Shown here piece by piece: positions 22,026-25,533 of a stretch of DNA of 25,533 nucleotides. A program made the position numbers and the translations under genes. Positions within the stretch are counted from its first letter, which is position 1; each line of letters begins with the position of its first letter. Under the pieces are notes generated by a model that saw only the letters and a list, made by a program, of their open reading frames with translations, made no database searches and had not been told where the DNA came from. Origin of the DNA: Apostichopus californicus (lineage: Eukaryota; Echinodermata; Holothuroidea; Aspidochirotida; Stichopodidae); NCBI GenBank assembly GCA_020650975.1, contig JAIPMN010039127.1:1-25533 (forward strand), written 5' to 3'.

Positions 22026-24570
22026 TGTTCTCATTAAACATTGTCTTGGTAAGTGACTGTCTCAGGTGTTATGATGTATTTATGGATTTGATCATGGAAT
22101 ATGTGATTACTCTAACAAGACATATTTGTGTTTGTTTGTCCAGCATCAATTATACAGATCTAAGCCAGTCTCACGAACTGATGACGATATTGGGTGTCAT
22201 TAGTAAAATATAATGCCATAGCAGCAACCATTAAACTATGATTCTACATAGTATCTTCATAGATTATCAACTGCTGGCTACTTTTGCTTGCTACTTTGTC
22301 ACTGCTGGCTACTTTTGTCTTCTTTTTGACGTCATGGTGGTACATGCATTTGTGACCTATTTTATGTTTTATCTCATTCTACTTACCTTCCACCTTTTTT
22401 GTAATAGTATATATTTGTCAGATCATGAAAGCTGCCAAAACTTATGTCTGTTCTAAGGAGAACAACTTTGTTGATCAAAAGATGGTGTATCTACTGAGGA
22501 GTTTTGTTTTATTTTGCTTTTGCTGGATTAAAAGCTGTTATTGGTTAGCAATGAAGATTTTTTGGAGGAGGGGTGGGGTGGGAGGTGGATTGGGATAAGT
22601 TAGGGGGGAGAGATTACTTATAAAGGAGATCTAGGAGTTAGAAGTCTTCTTAAGAATAGTAATAATAACCTGAAACCCATCCTCGCTACCCTCACCCACC
22701 CCCTCAAGTGGACTACCAGTCCGCGAAAGATTTTCATCAATGGACTCATTTCAGAGAACCATTCAAGCACTAACCTTTCTTATGATTTTTATTTTCATGA
22801 AATTTGGGAGTGACTTGCATGAATGTGACTTATATCTTGCACAATGTTAAGGATGGACACAAAATGAAACAAGTCATGCACCGAAAGAGAGATAACTAAG
22901 GGAAGACATCTTCTGTTGTATCCTAAAATTGAAACAGGTCTGTTTGAAATGTGGTTAATCCATTTGTTTTGTATCAGTTGTGTTGAGCTGGAACATCAGC
23001 AGTTGGAAAGTATGAAAGGAATAATTAATATTTTATTTCTTAATTTAGAAATCAATAAACAGCTTGAAGCGCAGAAATATGATTACAGGACTGAATCGGA
23101 TGGTGTATTTTAATAATTGGATTATTGAAATGAAATTATTCCTATATTATATATTATTATTATCATTATATTACTATAAGTAATTACTTACGTAATATTC
23201 AAACGATCTTGCTGTAATTTTTGATTTTTTTTTTCTTTTCTTTCTTTTAATTAAATCTTGAATGAATTATGCACTCACTTCTCATCTATACAAAGTAAAT
23301 TGGCATTTTAAAAATTTCACTTTATTTTTTAAAAACTTAAGACTACACTTTTTTGAAGCCCTTTTTACTCATCACATGCCTTTCCCCAGATTTCAATCCA
23401 CCTTAATTAATCCATATGCCATGTTCGTTACTTTGTTGAGCATAACACTCGTTTTTCGCAATTTCATAATTCATCATGTCTTTAAAGCAGTATTTTGAAG
23501 GTTAACAAAACTGTCTTATTTTCTATCATATTTGCTTCCTTTTTGGAGATAAAGTAGCCAATGGGGTTTAAGTTTACATATCTCCTGATGTGAACACAAA
23601 TCAAGTAATACCATGTAAACCTATGAAGTGACTTACTAACTTGTAGCTTTAGTAGACTATACACTTCTGTCCATTGAGGTCTTTTTCTTGCAATTAAACA
23701 GTCTGCATCAGTAATTTAATGATCTTGTAAGAATTGGTCAATATTGGTTCATTCCTCTGCTTGATCCATCTCAGAATTGATTTTGTTGGTTCCTAGAGAA
23801 AGAGGTCATGAGCTGTGGCCTTTCTTCCTCTTCTCAGAAATAGTTGCAAAGATTTCTTCAAAACAAGTCACAATTAGTTTCTATTAATTGAAAGCATATG
23901 TTAACTTATTGTTCCAAATCATAATGCTCTGGTATCAATTTTCAGGGTGTTTCAAAACCTGGAACCGTAAAGACCAAAAATGCTTAGCTTATTCGAACAA
24001 AGAAATGTTGGGTCATTCAAGCTTCATGTGGACATGTCCTGTTAAAATGTCAGAGAATCCTATAACAATTAACTTTAACCATCAGACTAAGAGCTACCAA
24101 ACACTCGTAGTTTGTGTTACAATTAAGACTGGTACAGCATTCTGCACCTGATATATCTTTTATGTTGTAGGTCACATCATAGGTTTATTTTTTATTGCTT
24201 AATGTAAAAAATATCACACTTAGCTATATTATACATCATTATTCCACGATGTCTGGATTTACCATCTACTTCTTCATTGCTTCATAAAATTTACTGTTGT
24301 TCATTTTTTTTTTTGTCTTTGTTTTGTTCTATTTTTTAAGAAAACTATTTGCCTATTTTGTATTCTTTATTTTGAGGTTGTTTTCATATATTTTTCAGTC
24401 ATGTTTTGCTTTGTAGCTATGTTTTAAAATGTTTTGTTGCCTAGGTAACAGTGGCATGTAATGTAGGCCAGACAGGGTTTGCAATTATTTTGAAAGTTCC
24501 TTCTCTTCAAGAAGTTGCATGTATACTCATGGAAATACATGAAAATAAAATATTGGAGGAAAGTTACCCA
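22026..24570. other. No gene seen
   Basis: AT-rich sequence; either intergenic or a long alternative SLC30A7 3' UTR. Minor items: a short direct repeat ACTGCTGGCTACTTTTG near 22269 and 22302, and a G-rich stretch at about 22566-22610. Open frames of 60-87 codons have no motifs. Confidence 0.6.
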
Positions 24571-24694
24571 CAATGTTGACTATGTGTGTCAATGTTGACT
24601 ATGTGTGTCAATGTTGACAATGTGTGTCAATGTTGACTATGCCTGTCAATGTTGACTATGTGTGTCAAGTTGACAATGTGTGTCAATGTTAACG
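24571..24694 (+). repeat. 19-bp tandem repeat, about 6.5 copies
   Basis: The unit CAATGTTGACTATGTGTGT repeats from 24571 in 19-bp steps, with one 18-bp copy and few substitutions, so it is a young array. Confidence 0.9.
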
Positions 24695-25533
24695 GTTTTG
24701 TTGGGAGTAGTGTTTGAACAAACCAAAACACGAGTCACTCGGTCTCCAAACTGAAAAGACTGGAAAAGATGTATGGCAAATTTCCTCAAAGGCATTTGTA
24801 AAGTCACTTGAAACTGACTTGACTCAGTTCAGGGATTTTATTGATAGTGACTCGACTTGACCAGAAAATAAAGTCACTTGTTACATTTTTAACATGTTCA
24901 CCTAAGTAACTCCTCCGTTGTGGTTTAGAGGTTGAAGTTGGATGGAAGAGACAGAATTTTGTTTTATTGGGGGGTGGGGGTGGAGGGGGGAGGACAAAGG
25001 CACTGGTTAAGTAGTTGCACAATGCAGTTTGTAATTGGTTACATAACACAAGGCTCCACATTGTAAATACAACTTAAAGACCAAAAAAAAAAAAGGCCAG
25101 CAAATCTCTCTTCTTGAGGGTAGTTTGTGCACAAATGTTTACCATAGATGTCTCTGCTATCCAGATATTTGCTGCTCAGAAACAATACTGGTCAACGTTA
25201 GCATAGACCTATATCAGATGCAGCTTAAACTGCTTGCTAACAAAAACAGGCTTCGCATGTGAAATATGAAATGAAGGCTAAATTGAAAACCTGAGATACT
25301 AGATAAGAATTGGTGCTTAATGTAACCGACCAGTTGGTAAAGTGTTATTTTTATTCCTCGTTGGTTGCTAGATGAGAAAATAAAAATAGGTTCTTTCCTT
25401 TGTTTATATCTTAAATTATTCTGAAGCGGCAACAGTAATGCTAGTATTTAAAGTGACCAATTTCTTGGAGAATAAAAGTCTATTATTATTATGTTCATAT
25501 GCTATTGTTCTCGGTACATTGTTTGGGTATTTC
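24695..25533. other. No gene seen
   Basis: No coding exon or RNA gene recognised. A G-rich tract lies at 24969-24992 and an A run near 25083-25094. An AATAAA at about 25471 close to the window end might belong to a transcript I cannot define. Confidence 0.55.

Noticed and set aside
23888..24151. 87-codon plus-strand open frame
   Set aside because: No recognisable domain, no flanking splice sites of note, and length is expected by chance in several kilobases of flank.
24571..24694. CRISPR-like array
   Set aside because: Repeats are contiguous without unique spacers, in an intron-bearing animal genome.

Overview
The window is eukaryotic nuclear DNA, AT-rich, with two complete, spliced, protein-coding genes arranged head to head. 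All 16 introns I can place follow the GT-AG rule. The protein sequences, intron-rich structure, tRNA-derived SINE, MITE and many minisatellites fit an invertebrate animal. A marine deuterostome such as an echinoderm is my best guess, but species cannot be settled from the sequence alone.

Minus strand, 2297-9020: an NADK2-type mitochondrial NAD kinase with 8 coding exons and 474 residues. It has a basic, serine-rich N-terminus, the GGDG nucleotide-kinase motif and the ALNEV motif. Plus strand, 9536-21267: an SLC30A7 (ZnT7)-type Golgi zinc transporter with 10 coding exons and 377 residues. It has two HxxxD zinc sites and a His-rich cytosolic loop. The reading phase closes exactly across every junction in both genes. 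The two start codons lie only 515 bp apart, so 9021-9535 is probably a shared bidirectional promoter; it contains an ETS-like site followed directly by an ACTACAAT box.

Region by region: 1-2296 is the 3' side of NADK2 (UTR plus flank, simple repeats only). 2297-9020 is NADK2, with an antisense SINE in intron 4. 9021-9535 is the promoter interval. 9536-21267 is SLC30A7. Its introns carry a hAT-like MITE (intron 1), a fold-back and a 61-bp duplication (intron 3), an array of about 70-bp units ending in the exon 7 splice acceptor (intron 6), eleven copies of a 27-bp unit just before exon 8 (intron 7), a coding-like remnant and a retroelement-like tail (intron 8), and a G-quadruplex-type tract (intron 9). 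21268-25533 is the SLC30A7 3' side: a nearby poly(A) signal, a degenerate 28-bp satellite, about 2.5 kb without recognisable features, and a 19-bp array.

The gene products act in different compartments: mitochondrial NADP(H) supply and Golgi zinc loading. Nothing in the sequence shows a functional link beyond the shared promoter. I found no new multi-gene system. The most unusual structure is the intron 6 array, in which the real exon 7 acceptor is the last of five near-identical splice-acceptor copies.
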